From Coriolopsis trogii (Eukaryota; Basidiomycota; Agaricomycetes; Polyporales; Polyporaceae), in contig JAHYIO010000004.1 of assembly GCA_020543525.1 (NCBI GenBank), forward strand, positions 868,001 through 932,000: a stretch of 64,000 bases of DNA, read 5' to 3'. Shown piece after piece: positions 49,339-61,868 of the stretch. Within the stretch, counting starts at the first letter, position 1. Each line of letters starts with the position of its first letter. Below the pieces are notes generated by a model that had not been told where the DNA came from, did no database searches, and was given only the letters and a program-made list of their open reading frames with translations. The position numbers and the translations under genes are program-made.

Positions 49339-52300
49339 GCATGTTCCGATGAAGGCAGGATGCCTCCAGAACGGCCACGCCGGTCCACGACTTCAGGAAC
49401 GTACAACTCATCTTGACAATAAGATGCCTACCTTGGCAATAGGGCCGCGGATGAGGCAATTGCTGCCCAGGCGCGAGGCTGATTACCGGATAATCGCCGT
49501 ACCCGTGAATTCGTTGTGAGCGAAGTCGGTCGCGTTCGTGTTTTGCAACGTCGACGATGCGGGTCTGTACGAGTGCCCGCCTCAAGGTCTTCATCCTTCG
49601 CGAGACACTGACCTGTGTATCCTACTCCACCTCAGACTGCTACTAGCGCACCTCTTGAAGTTCGTCGGGGTCGACGTGCGCACATGCGCTAGGATTACTT
49701 TGGCAAGAGTCATCTGAGACATCGTTATTGTGAGTCGGATCCCTTCAACCGGAGCGTGTCGTACCTCTCTCTCCTTCGAGAAGATCCGTGCACGATTCGG
49801 ATCGCGATATATCGGTGATGACGGTCAGTGGCGTGCCCGTGCGGATGTCGAGGCCGGCCACTGGTCGAATGACTTGTCGAAAACTCGACATTCCAAGTGA
49901 GCGGACTATAGGCGCTGGGACTCTATCTCAGTCTGATTCTCAGAGTCTCCACCTTCTCTTCTCGTCGGCCGTGTATGTTTTCCCATCACAACTCATTACA
50001 GCTCGCAGCTCCTCAGAGAATCTTTACGAAGAGTCTGCGTGCTCTATGCATGTACGTCTGCAAGCAGACGTCACGTAGTCGGTCCGCTGAGCCGAGCCAC
50101 AATCGCAGTCAAAACACGACACCTCATAAATATCGAGCCGCCACACCGCCCTGACGTGAACAAGACAATGTATCGGCAAGTGATCAGTCATACCCACCAT
50201 CAACCTTTCCGAAAACGCGCGCGGCAACAAGCACATGCGTCCTCCCGACACAAGACAATAAGCTCGAAGCGCCCATAGCCCTCAGGCGCGCATCTCATCA
50301 GTGCGTTCGGGATTTCGATGCCTTTAAAAGGAAGGCCTACTCTTCGCCCTGTACCCCGTCCTTTTTGTTTTGCGGAGCTCAGATGAAGTGCATGGGGATC
50401 GCTTTATCGGTCTCGTCCATCGTGATGGGACCACATGCAGTCAGATATGCGCGTTTTGTGGGCGTACAGGATACCGGGTGGCTCGGCTGTGGCCTGTCGA
50501 GCCTCGAGGTTCGTCTTGCCTAATGCGAGATGCGAGTGACACATTGATGTGGCGGTGTCGCAGCAGGTCTCGTTGTTTTCGCCCTGCGCTCGGGGAGCGA
50601 GTGTACCTGACGCTGTAGCTTTGTCAGGTCCAGCCTGAGCGTTCGGCGTCAGACTTGGAGGAACGCTGGTATGCACTCGGTGCCGACCAGTGGTCGTTCG
50701 AAGCCTGATGGTGGTGCTTGAGCGCGAGTTCTATTCTATCAATACTCAGCAGCCACCCTCTCCCCGGGGTACGGTGCGTAAGCGCGGTGACGTTCTGGCC
50801 TTCAATGGCATGGACTCGGTCTATCTCCTTCGGCTCCCGGGTCTGGACTTGAGACTGTCTACTCCCAGACCGTTACTCAGGTTAGACTCAGGAATCGTCG
50901 GACGTTTTGCGCAGACGCCGCGTGTTAGGGTGTGTCATCCTTCGTATTGTCTATGAGGCTCATAGCTGGGGAAACACGTTTCATGTTCGTGAGCATGCAA
51001 CACGCGGCCAGTCTGCTGGTACATGGTGACCAATATGAACCTTGTACGTCGAGTCATATCCCGAGGGCTTCCACAACCCTGCGTGCTCAACGCTGCGTCG
51101 TGGCAACCCACGTCCACGGGTGAAGACCCGACAGCTATTGATGAGGTGACAGACGGACCTCCCGGATCCTGGATAACTCCATGGAAGGCGAGGATGCTCG
51201 TCCCTGATATTCTCCGATGTGTAACTACTTCTGCCTGCAGGCCCGAGGGGCACGCAGCTACCGAAATCAAATCGGGCCCTCGGGCGTCCGGACTTACTCA
51301 CATTGTGTGCGTACAGCGCGACATTCGTCGGCTTCTTTCCCGAGAGTGGAAGCTGTGCGCTCTATTCGTGCGCTACGTCGCGGCGGAAGCGTGGCAGGGT
51401 ACTTCCTTCACGCCAACAATAAGCCTGGGACGAAGAGTCCGTGAGATGAGAACGAAGACCGCTCTTGCCGCCCGCTGCGGCCGTCGAGCTGTCGAGCCTC
51501 CAATTTCTATCAACGTGTGAAGCACATGAAGCGTCACACTTTGGTAGAATTCCTGGCTGGACGATTGTTTGTGGCCATGGTTGGATTTCGCGCAACGGCA
51601 TGCATACATGGCACTTTGGACCGGTACACTTCCCTGCGCTCGAATGATGATCTCCTTTTATTGTAGGAGATTTGGTCTCAGTAATCAGATCATGCAGATC
51701 CGACCGACGCTGAAGAAGAGACGAAAGCCTCGTATTTAGACCGGATAGGCGCTCCTGCCACGAGGCTATTCAACGCCTGAGGGCGTCTAATAATCAGTAA
51801 GGGCCAGAAGCCTTGCCTCCTTCGACTATAATTGAATCCATAGTGAGTGACATCGTGCTTGTAATAGCAGTCTCCTTGAGTATTATCTCACTTAATATCA
51901 CGCTGCCATGGTATGATTAATTCCAGGAGTACTCACAGCTAGAGAGGCAAGTCTAGAATTTACGTCCACTACTATCTGAGCCATTGATGAACCTTCCAGC
52001 AACCTAAATTCGTCCTTCTGGTGACATGCTCCGGAAACCCCTGACTCCAATGCATACTAGTACGCCACTGCACAAGTCCATTGCCAGCCACAACACCCGC
52101 CACCCGTCCGACACATTATCTGGTGTCTTGTCTGGCCGGGCTTTCGGACGGTGCGGACAGACACATCGACTCGTGCATGGATCTCCTGTACGTCGAGCAT
52201 CGGCAGTCCCGGCCACTCTGGAACTCCTTTTGGCCGCCGGGCGCCGTTGACATTGGCAGCTTCAGGCCTATGCAACGTCGGAGCGGACACCCGCCTCGGG
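49339..52300. other. Spacer between divergent precursors 9 and 10
   Basis: About 3 kb without a recognised gene. A TTTAAAAG element near 50324 precedes a 46-codon frame (MKCMGIALSVSSIVM... at 50383) that has no CaaX end and is not called. Confidence 0.4.
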
Positions 52301-52323
52301 CCAATCCTTGCTTGGACTATAAG
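52301..52323 (+). promoter_or_regulatory. CCAAT and TATA-like boxes of pheromone precursor 10
   Basis: CCAAT at 52301 and TATAAG at 52318, about 140-165 bases upstream of the ATG at 52464. Confidence 0.45.
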
Positions 52324-52463
52324 AGCACTCCCCCTGGAGAATGAACGATCCTCAGCGGTCTTCGATCTTCGTCTTCTCGCTACCCACCTCACCCCTGCCC
52401 CTCTCCCATCACACCCGAAACCTCCTCCCCCTTTCCACTACACCCGTACGACTACTCACCGCA

Positions 52464-52592
52464 ATGGACGCCTTCACGATCACCCCCGCCGTCCCCGAGC
52501 CCCTCCCCGTCGATGCGCCTTCGGAGCCCACGCTCGTCGACAACGATGGCTATGGCACCGGCGGCTCGCACAGCGGCTGCGTCATTGCCTAA
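52464..52592 (+). CDS. Pheromone precursor 10 (GSHSG-CVIA type)
   Basis: A 42-residue gene starting MDAFTITPAVPEPLPVDA and ending NDGYGTGGSHSGCVIA, then TAA. The open frame extends upstream to 52341; MDAF is chosen by comparison with the other precursors and the distance to the TATA-like box. No E-R pair; NDGYG occupies the processing area. A GTACGC donor-like site follows the stop within about 40 bases. Divergent from precursor 9. Confidence 0.87.
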   Translation: MDAFTITPAVPEPLPVDAPSEPTLVDNDGYGTGGSHSGCVIA

Positions 52593-53223
52593 ACCCCCCG
52601 TTTTTCTTCGCCTAACGTTCTTCACGACCAAGGTACGCCCTTCTTCCCCTGCCGTCTCTCGAGTTCGAGTAGATCGCTCACCCAGGGCAGATGACAATCG
52701 TCATACACGCGCAGAGCATCCACTTTGCGCGCACACGTACCCCAACGTGTTGCGGCACGACGACCAATGACCCCACCCCCCACCCGGCCCTTCGGTTTTC
52801 GAATTCGACTTTCTCATTGCCCCAGAGCTTCAGCTCTGTAGACCTTGTTCCCTGGTTCGACACAGATGTGTTTTTGACGAGAGGCGCCATGGACTTTTGT
52901 CGATTGTATCAATAGCTTGTATCTTCGTTCGCCGAATGCCTCTCTTGTCGTTTGTATACGTACCTGTACCAACCAGTGTTTCATCCTTCTTCCCCTTTCC
53001 CCCACAACGGACAGACTTGTAGAAGTATATGATCAGCGTGACATGTATTATACAGCTGGGTCAAAGTACATCGTAAAGCTATACGGGAATCGTTCATCTA
53101 TGACGAAACAAGACAGTGATAAACAATTGCTGGCACTAGGTATACATTTTGATTCTTTGAAGTTTGCTTCTCCCGTCTTACACCTCCGTCCGTTGAGCAA
53201 CTTCTCCATATGCCGCATGGGGA

Positions 53224-56200
53224 TTACTTGCCCTCGGCGATCCGCCACAACGAAGGAACGACCTGGGCGGGCTCAAGCTTCCACTTCGCGTCCGTGCCCC
53301 TCCCGCTCGTCGAGCACGTCTCCGCGTTATCGAGCTCGTTCAGCCGCCGCATCAGCTTCTCGTCCTTCCCGATCGCGAGCACAAAGTCAAACTCGGTCGT
53401 GTTCTCCGTCTCCGTCGCCTCCGTCGACATCCACGCCGTGCGCGTGTTCAGCTGGCTCCGCGCCGGGCCGCCCGGGTGCAGGATCGCGCCCACCGCCGTC
53501 GAGCGCGAGATGTTGTTCGGGAGGACGAGGAAGGAGGTCGAGCCGGGGATGATGCGCAGCCCGTAGCGTTCCCCGATGCTGTCGAAGATGTGATTCTGGG
53601 CTTCGGCCGCTTGGCGGTGGGCCCATTGCCAGTCGGAGGCGTGCTCGTCGATCGCATTGTCTGTCCAGAAGCGCCAGACGACAGATGCCTCGCGCTCCTC
53701 GATAAACGACCCGGGAGTACGCTCGGTGAACTGTGGACGCAAGTGAGTACTGTGCCACTTGAGGCACCAGAATGAGCACGTACGTATTGGAGGATTTCCA
53801 TGCAGGCTGCCTTCCAGGTGAGGTTGAAGTTCGCGACCATGCTAATCCACGACGACTTGGCGTCACGATCTGAGCGTGACTTAATGAAGCAACCGTTCTC
53901 TGCACTATACAGGGTGTCAGAAAAAACCATGGCCCAGAGCAAGATGTGACTTACACAATGCCGATTGAAGGCACCCTCTCGGCAACGACATCGAGAATAC
54001 CCGTCGTGGGGAGGCCGCTGAGGAGCCAGACTTCGTTCTTCGGGTCCTCCGCCAGACGGTTCAAGAGACGCAGCGCCTCCTCCGGTGGTTCGAAGTCAGG
54101 TTTGCCCCCGAGACCCACGCCGGCGTTGCGCGCAATAGTGCGGAAGTCACGTTGCCATATGGTGCCCTCGAAGTCAACGAGAATCAAGCGCTTCTGAGAG
54201 TGGCGGTAGGACGGGAGGATCCGGCTGACGTCGAGAGTGGCGATCGATGTCGTGTCCGAGCTCTGCATATGCTCGATGTTCGAGCGCAGACAACGGACGA
54301 GGAACGAAGTTACGAACGCTTGTGCGCTCTGCGTAACAACGTGATTGTGGAGGTCCTGTCGCATGCGCTGTGAGCCACGGTTCGAGCCGGCAACAGTAAT
54401 CCTTACCTCCCAGCGAGAATGAGCCTCGTCGTCGCTCATGGTGAGCGCCTGATGGATAGCCTTCGCCGTCATACGCTTGTCCCAAGGATTGATGGGGATG
54501 CAGGAGCGGAAGCCACTGAAGCTGTACGATCCAGTGAATTCGCTCAAGATGAGGGGTCGGTGACGTTGCTCCTGGCACTCAACGAATTCGTGGGCACGAA
54601 GAGCCATACCCTCCCGAAGGCTCGTGACCATGAAAGCATCTGCGACGGTGAGGAGGGCAAGGTACTGGCTGAACGTCAAGTCCTGAGTGTGCAAGAAGAC
54701 CACGGGCTGGTAGGTCAGGGTCGAGAATCGAGAGTTCAGGTGCGATACGACATCCGCAACACCGCCCTGCGCCTCGTTCTCCTCTGTGGTTTGCAATGCA
54801 ACTTGGATAAGAACGACCTTGCCCTGATACTCGGGATACTTGTCTAGGAACGCCTCGAAAGCCTGAATCTTGTTACGGACACCCTGGATAACATCCAGCT
54901 TGTCGCGGCCGACTATAATCTTCATTCCAGCGTAGCGCTGCCTGAGCGACTTGACCCATTCGTGCACCTCGTTCTCTTGCCTGCATATATGCGTGATCAA
55001 CAGACGGCAGGTATAGGCATCAAACGAACTTACTTCTTCGCTGTGATGCTACCAACGTCAATGCCCATCGGGAAGACGCCGACGTCGATGGAACGGTCGT
55101 CGTGCTGGATACCCTTGGGTAGAGCTTCTGCTGCCAGAATCCGGCTGACTGTTTGCCTGAAGTGACGAGCATAGTTGGCCGTCTGGAAGCCAATGAGGTC
55201 GGCGCCGAGAACACCCTTCAACAGGTCTTCTCGGACGCTAAGGCAGCGGAAGATCTCCGACGAGGGGAACGCGACGTGCATGAAGAACCCGATGGAAGCT
55301 CCGGGAAGACGTTCGCGCAACATCGAAGGAAGGAGCATCAGGTGGTAGTCGTTCACCCAAATGATATCGCCCTCGTTGTATGCGGAGGCGATGGCATCAG
55401 CAAAGCGCTGGTTGACCGCGACGTACTGCTTGAACGAAGCGCTCTCGTAGAAGGACTTCGTCTTCGGTGCATCCGGCACGGCATAATGCAAACACGGCCA
55501 GAGGACCTGATGGCAGAACTCGTCATAGCAGCTGGCAAACTCCGAGTCTGGAATCCAGACGGGCAGGCTGTCGCGCTCCTCTCGTAAGCGCCATTCCATG
55601 TTACGCCGCAGGCTCTCGCGGAAACCGTCAGTGTTCGTTCCGAGCGTGCCGACCCAGAGCTTGCGTCTGAGTCTGTCCCCGACACTCTCGATAGCGTTCT
55701 TCAAGCCGCCATTGCACTGCAAAATGTCTCAGCACTTTGGCATATAAGGAGTTTCAGACGACAAATTCACATGAGGGTTACTCTCGAAGTGCCATTTGAT
55801 GCCGGAATGAACCGAAGGGTCCTGCCGGGAGGATGAGAGAGAACGAGACGCATTGCGATGAGCCGAGGAGCGAGAGGCGCGACGTTGCACGCGCGGGGCG
55901 CCGTGAGCCCCATGGTGAGTGGTCTGATAGTGACGCGCGCCATTCGCCGTCGGGCTGGGAGAACCGCTTGCTGCTGGAGACTTGGAGGCATTGAGTTTGT
56001 TCGCGAGAGCGTCGAGGAGGGACTCCGTAGGGGGTGCGAGCCTTGCAAAGGGGTTCGATGCCTCTGCGCGAGGAGTGACAGTGGGTGTCGGATGACGCGA
56101 CTAGGACACATGATCAGCATATATTCGTAAAGAGGAGAAGTTGGGCAGGCTTCCAAAGGCTGGTATGCGGGACGGGTCGAGCATGCGACACACACCTTGT

Positions 56201-56420
56201 CCTTGAGGTCTTCAACTATGCTCCTCAGGGGTCCAGTAGCTCTTGACAGAATTGGGGGACGTCCTGGTGTCCCGGCCTGCGAACCAAAGGCAGGTGTGGG
56301 GGCAAGCGAGTGGAGGGCAGACTCCTGGGTGGGCGAGGGAGGGGCGGACTCGCCGATGACGGTGGTGTTGGGGAGGAAGAGGGAGGCGATGATGACTCTG
56401 TGATGTCTGAGCGAGCTCAT
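53224..56420 (-). CDS. Trehalose-6-phosphate synthase complex regulatory subunit (Tps3/Tsl1-like)
   Basis: Minus-strand exons 56420-56196, 56100-55771, 55716-55034, 54980-54407, 54355-53955, 53904-53784 and 53730-53224 give 946 residues. N-terminus RVIIASLFLPNT, then a disordered region, then a GT20 domain (IIWVNDYHLMLLPSMLRERL, GFFMHVAFPSSEIFR, ADLIGFQTANYARHF, VTSLREGMALRAHEFV). The C-terminal HAD-type phosphatase domain has DFEGT (about residue 665) in place of DxDGT, and GKDEK (about residue 899) in place of GDD/GDxxTD. It therefore probably lacks trehalose-6-phosphatase activity and acts as the regulatory subunit of the trehalose synthase complex. Metabolic passenger in the locus. Confidence 0.82.
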
Positions 56421-57408
56421 CGTGGCCGACGTCGTGGTCGATGGACAAGCAGTAGTGCAGCGTGCGCGGGGCCCAAAAACCGAAGGCGATGGACTTTTGA
56501 GGAGACGATCTGCCTTCATCGGTGACGTCACGTGTAGCGCCGGCCCAGTGGCCCGGCCGCATCCGGAAGACTGAGTGCAGCACTCAGCGATGTGTTCCTG
56601 CAGCAGAAGGCCGAAGACGCGACCGACGTTCTGCCGTTCCACCAACGTTCGTCTCTCTTCGCACAACTCTCGCCCATCGATTGCCTCCTGTGGTCGATAT
56701 GGCCATGCAGATCGTCCCAGACGAAGCCTTTTCAGCGGTGATCACTCGATAGGCGTCTGCCTCGGTCTCGGTCCTCTCACTGGCAAGCGTCAAGCAAGCG
56801 TAATCATCAGGTAACTAACTCGGACTCAATACTCCATGTTGCGTTCGCGTATGGTATATAGGAAATGTGCGCTCGACTTGTAGTGGACAGCATGTTGCTC
56901 GCCATTCCATCTCGCGAGTTCGAAACAATCCACCCATCGCTGGTCCGACTGAAGGAATTCACGCACCCAAAGTCAATCTAGAGTTACAGGTCCACGAACG
57001 CGTCGATAGAGTCAAAAGCCTACGCTGAGTATGGATCTAGTGATCATCGTCCCAGAATACAGCGTCCAATCGGGTATCCGCTCATCGTCCAGCACACTAT
57101 CCACTATCAACATTCCTTCCAAACTTCTGTCCTATGATCTACGCAGTCACATATGTCAATCAAGCATTCCAGCCTTGCTTTCGAGACGGGAGTGGCTCAC
57201 CTCTTCTCAGTCCTTACGGTATCCCGAATCCTCGCATTCATACAATAATCGAAAATAATAAAGTTAAGCGGGCAACACCCGGAACGAAGGGAGGACGGTG
57301 CCGCCCAGACCGGTGGCATTCTACACTCTGCAGAACGCACGCACGTCAGTACACTGCACAGGACCAGGTGAACTCCGAGGACGTACCGAACAGCGCTGAA
57401 GGGGTCAT
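56421..57408. other. Intergenic region, no gene seen
   Basis: Tps promoter and 3' side of precursor 11; no supported coding sequence. Confidence 0.4.
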
Positions 57409-57528
57409 TCATGCGATAACACATCCGCTGTGCGAGCCACTACTGCCGACCTTTTCCTGGTCGGCAAACACGCTCTCGACGTCGTCGGTATCGTCAGGGA
57501 AGACGGGTGCAATGGTGAAGGTGTCCAT
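57409..57528 (-). CDS. Pheromone precursor 11 (GSHSG-CVIA type)
   Basis: A 39-residue single-exon gene starting MDTFTIAPVFPDDTDD and ending FADQEKVGSSGSHSGCVIA, then TGA. It is hidden inside a larger wrong-frame open frame and too short for a 60-residue cut-off. E-K occupies the processing area usually E-R. Divergent from precursor 12 over 2.1 kb. ATAAATAT is about 135 bases upstream. Confidence 0.87.
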   Translation of the reverse strand: MDTFTIAPVFPDDTDDVESVFADQEKVGSSGSHSGCVIA

Positions 57529-57660
57529 TTCTGCTCCGTAAAGCCAATGCTGGAAGGCAAGCTTGTGCTGGCAGAGCGGAAACCGGGTCTGCGAGCAAGC
57601 TCTGGAGGGCGCAAAGGAGGGCGAGGACTAGGACGAGGAATATCACTGCATCTCCCCGGG

Positions 57661-57668
57661 ATATTTAT
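57661..57668 (-). promoter_or_regulatory. TATA-like box of pheromone precursor 11
   Basis: ATAAATAT on the minus strand, about 135 bases upstream of the ATG at 57528. Confidence 0.45.
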
Positions 57669-59509
57669 GCGGATATCGAGACGTCGGGCCCATGCGACGG
57701 CGTTGACTGGCCTTGCGTCCGCGCTGTTGCAAACAATAGGATGAGAAGCTGAGAGCGCATTCTTGCAGATAGCACTCGCCGTTCCTGAGCGGGCCCCGTT
57801 AGGACAGGAATTCATCAAGCAGAGACAAGATGTAGGCCTGAGCGTGAGGCGTTGAGTAGCGGGTGCCTCGGCATCCGAAGCGATTGGGGATGTTGTGCGT
57901 GGGCGAGAGAAAGCTTGATGTCTTGTTAGATATCGCGCTCGGTACGTCATTATCATAAAGGTCGAGGTGTCGAAGCGGCCAGAGAATAGAGCTGGGCAGT
58001 CCATCAGAAACCCGCCGAGAGTCATCCCAGCACGGAAAGATACGCCCAGTTCGTAACATGCAGCGTACAACAGATATGTTGTATACATTCTGTTATAGAG
58101 AGCAAAGAAAGTCAGAAGAGATTTCGGACTGCAGCTGCCAGGACTCGGATATCAACGATACCTCCTCTTAAAATCAGACGGTGGTATCCAACTTGCTGAA
58201 TCAACGTTCCCCAATACCTCCGACCAGTTCTGTGCGCGCATGTGAACTACGCACTGTACATGTCATGGTAAACTTGAACATATACTTGAGACGAGACACG
58301 AGGCTGGCGGCTGTCCGTGCGGCTGTGGTCGCCACCTGGAGTCTACATGTTGCTTTCTTCAGAACCTGAGGGCAGGCTGAAAAGCCACGTGCCTGAAGGC
58401 GCCGCAACCGCGACTTTCCTGGTTTACTCTCAAATCTCCTCTGCAGATGTTCACGGACAACGTCAACGTTTGGCAGCCACTCGTAAGGTCTTGCTACGAA
58501 AACTGTTATCATGGCATAACAATTGTATGAGCTCTGTCATACGTTATATAACGCAGTCATACTGATCACCCTTGCCGGCCCGCAGTGGGCATGCAGGATC
58601 TTGCATCGACATCATTATGCCCACGCAGGCTGCTGAGCATTTTCTGCGTGCATTATCGCGCGTGTACAGCCCAATCGACGCTACGAAGAGAATTGAACCA
58701 GCTCTTATGGCATAGTCGCCGCTGTAGCCCTTCGTCCAGCCTCACCTCCTTTTGTTTCTGCGCATTCCATGCACGCACTCGCTCCACTAGCGTGTACACC
58801 GTTACCGCTCATGAAACGCCTTCGAACCGTCCCACCGAGGGAATCGAGGACTACTACGTCCGTATCCCCATTGGCTTCGACCGGCTTCCTGAGTTCCCGG
58901 TCCTGCCATACGCGGGTAAGCGCTCGACTTGACAATAAGAAGTGCGTCCCATGTTCATCACGCGTTGCGCCTCCGTCCGCGGTATCATCTCAAAAACTTC
59001 CTCAAACCGACGTTCAGGATAGGTTGGGTATTATGTGAGCTTGCGCGCGAGGGCAATTCGGTCAACCTCGAGCATGGTAGCGGGCGCGGAGGTGAACCGT
59101 GGCGGCTGGTTCCACAGGGCAAGCGAAACCCACTCAGGCTTAGGCCAATGTCGTGGTTCCTCGGTATTGTTTTTCTTTCATTTGGGACCACCACCGAAAG
59201 TTGATGTGAAGATAGCGCATGACCGTCCCGAGTTTGGCCTTCATCAGGGTTGAAGTTCGTTCGCTCCTTGCAGCTGCATGTCGTGAGTCAATGTTCTTCG
59301 ATCACTCGTGGAGAATGCCCTCCTCCTCCTTCCCGTCTACTAGCGCTCGCGTCTTATTGTCTTTCGCTCCTCCAGCCGCGCAGCGATGACGGTAGCCAGA
59401 TCCGGCTTTTGCGAATATCGGAAGCATCGCATCGCACACCCTGCACGCCTGCAGGATCCACTGACCACCTGTGCATTTCCGTCGGTGGAGCTGCGCGTGT
59501 CCAGAGGGC
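57669..59509. other. Spacer between divergent precursors 11 and 12
   Basis: Coding-like scraps on the plus strand (about 58825-58925, GIEDYYVRIPIGFDRL, then about 59015-59200) lack a start and do not join. I recognise no family. Confidence 0.35.
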
Positions 59510-59516
59510 ATATATA
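59510..59516 (+). promoter_or_regulatory. TATA box of pheromone precursor 12
   Basis: CATATATA, about 135 bases upstream of the ATG at 59647. Confidence 0.48.
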
Positions 59517-59646
59517 CCCAGACAGACAGGGCCCAGTCTGCCTTCAGCGAAAGTCTACTGTCTACCAGACTCCTCCGCCTCTCCGCACTGGAGCCATTCT
59601 GGGCCGTAGGCGACCTCGACGCTCCTCATTGTCACACATTTTCATC

Positions 59647-59766
59647 ATGGACGCGTTCTTCACCATCTCTTCTCCGCTCCCTGTCGACGAACCGGCGAGC
59701 GAGGTCTTCGTCGATCGTGACGATACGGGCACCAGCGGCAGCCACAGCAGCTGTGTTATCGCCTGA
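59647..59766 (+). CDS. Pheromone precursor 12 (GSHSS-CVIA type)
   Basis: A 39-residue precursor starting MDAFFTISSPLPVDEPAS and ending VDRDDTGTSGSHSSCVIA, then TGA. The open frame runs on upstream to 59386 but MDAF is the shared start. It is the one subfamily member with Ser instead of Gly before the Cys. The VDRDD stretch is shared with precursor 8. A 64-nt intron-like sequence (GTACGT at 59809, TTGCAG at 59872) follows the stop, as in precursors 4 and 7. Divergent from precursor 11. Confidence 0.87.
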   Translation: MDAFFTISSPLPVDEPASEVFVDRDDTGTSGSHSSCVIA

Positions 59767-59872
59767 AGCCTGCACTATCATCCAAACATGTTCACCGCTG
59801 ATGTCGTGGTACGTGGGCTTGTTTCCCAGCTTTGCGCTGTATACTTTGGCTGATGCGTGTCCTTAATTGCAG

Positions 59873-60415
59873 ACAGTCAACCCGGTTCACCTTGTACCCG
59901 TCACGCTCTAACACCGCATCTCTCTCCCGCTTGACGCCTTGGAACCACGCCATTCATCCGCCATTACGATACGACCCTCACGAACACACCTATCCATCAT
60001 AGCGACGCCGCCTCCTTTCGTTCCTCGCCGTCGCTCATATCACTTCACACTTCACTTCACATCCTATCACCACGCCTTCTGGTGTACTATTACGACTAAC
60101 TTATCGCATTTCGTTATAGGGCTGCCTCAGTGTTTAGAGATAAGATGAAAAGCGGACGGGAGGAGTAGCAGGGCGACTAGGCAGCTTTCTTTGTACTTTG
60201 TCCTGGATTGGTTCAGAGACACACAGCCCTCAGATGTATCGTAACAGCAATGCTTCAACTGTATGAGTGTACCTGCTAGGCCTTTCGACGGGCAGTCTCT
60301 TGACCAGCAACCGGATGGCGTCCGCTTTCAGAACATAACAGATGTGAGTGAACGATACCGAGAAGTCGACATACAATTGTGACAATCGTGAATATGGCAC
60401 AGATACCACAGAGAA
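59873..60415. other. Convergent 3' region, no gene
   Basis: No supported coding sequence between precursor 12 and F-box F. Confidence 0.4.
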
Positions 60416-61868
60416 TCATCCACACCACCACAAAGCGCTATCTCTTCGCCGACCTCTCTTCGTCGTCCAACCACGGAGACCAGTCATTATCTGCCACATC
60501 GCAAACCACCCAACACGAACACAATCAGCGAGCTGTGTCGACGCGGAACAAGTCAGAGGCAGCGCGTACGCACAAGTTACGTTCTGGATCGCGAACGTGC
60601 CTCCTTTGGCGGGGTCCGCGCGTGCGAACAGTCTCGGGAGGATAGGCTTCAGCTGCTCCCACCACCAGGATTCGCTGTCGTGGAAGCCCTGGAACTGGAA
60701 GACGACGTGAGTGCGCGAGAAGCGGTCGTCCGATCCCGTGTCCGTCGTCGTCAAGGAGTCCTGAATGAGATCGGCGTTCTCTCGGATGGCGTCGATCAGC
60801 GTCTTCTTCGGGACGACGTGTGCGCGGTAGTCGCCGAAGAGGTAGTGCGAGATGGTGATGGTGCGGATGTTGGGGTGGACGAGGGACAGGGCTGTGGCGA
60901 CGTCGATGTACTGCGCTCCATCGTCCGAGACGGGCACGAAGTAGGTGAAGGAGTCGAGGGCGGTGAAGGCAAGAAGTCCTCCGAACATGTCTGTCGTAGT
61001 GTGGTCACACCGTCAGTCTGAGTACGTTGTGTAGAGCGGTATAGTGACGGACCTACGATGTCTTCTTTTGTGTACCATGAATTCGGGGAGTAAGAGAGCT
61101 CTTGGAGAGACTGGGGCGAGGTGAGGCGGAGCAAGCCTTTGACGGCCAATCGCGGAAAGTATGCGACCTGTAGAAGAGGTATAAGGTGAGTGAGCGCAAG
61201 ATTCAACACGAGACCTATGGAAGATGTACATCGATAATCCTCAACTTCATGGGTCGATTCACATAGGAGTCTTCGATGCGTGTGTTGTCGCGTATTGGTT
61301 GCTTGAACCACACTTGCATGCATTGCAACATGTTGAGATTCGGCAGGGAGTGTATCAGTCGCAGGAAGTCGCTGTACTCGATGAAACATAGGCCAAAAAG
61401 TTGAAGATGGGTGACGCTTTCGAAACGGGTTAGGGAAGCGATTACTGCGGGGTGAAAGGAAATCGTGGGGCGTTGATCGAGGTCCTCCACCTGTTCGTGT
61501 TCCGTGCGGATGCGGAGCTTCCATACGCTCGGGAGCTTTCCAGCGAGGATGGGGGCAAAGCTCTCCCCAGGCGAGGGCTTCTTCATCGTAGACAGGATGG
61601 TGAGCTCTTTCACCAGTGGCGCGTTCTCTGGGACTGTGGCGAGCATGGTGGCAAAGGAGTCCAGGTGAGACATTGTGAGTAACGACACGTTGTTCAGCAA
61701 ATTGATGCGGCTTCGGTGAAGGAGACTCTTGCAAGTCATCGCCAGCGCACATAGCGTTCTGTATTCGAGAGTGTACTCTGAGTATAGCTCGAAGTCGTCC
61801 GGCTCGTCCCAGACTCTGTCGATGATATTCTCGACAATCTCGCATGGTAGTTTCTCGGCAGCTGACAT
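60416..61868 (-). CDS. F-box protein F
   Basis: Minus-strand exons 61868-61230, 61167-61053 and 60990-60416 give 442 residues. The F-box is at the very N-terminus (KLPCEIVENIIDRVWDEP ... LCALAMTCKSLLHRSRINLL), a cleaner match than genes A-E. Then Leu-rich repeats (LPSVWKLRIRTE, FESVTHLQLFGL, LPNLNMLQCM, ALSLVHPNIRTITISHYLFG). The donor of the second intron (GTCCGT) is non-consensus and chosen to keep the frame; the C-terminus after about residue 390 may be wrong. Probable SCF adaptor of unknown target; at the edge of the pheromone-rich region. Confidence 0.75.

Noticed and set aside
50383..50523. 46-codon ORF after a TTTAAAAG element, considered as a pheromone or secreted peptide
   Set aside because: No CaaX end and no maturation motif; evidence too weak.
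53387..53905. Overlapping minus-strand ORFs in the Tps gene
   Set aside because: Alternative frames of exons 6-7 and the intron between them.
57405..58088. 227-residue minus-strand ORF
   Set aside because: It overlaps pheromone precursor 11 in another frame, has a low-complexity Pro/Arg/Ser composition and no known motif; the short GSHSGCVIA frame is the real gene.
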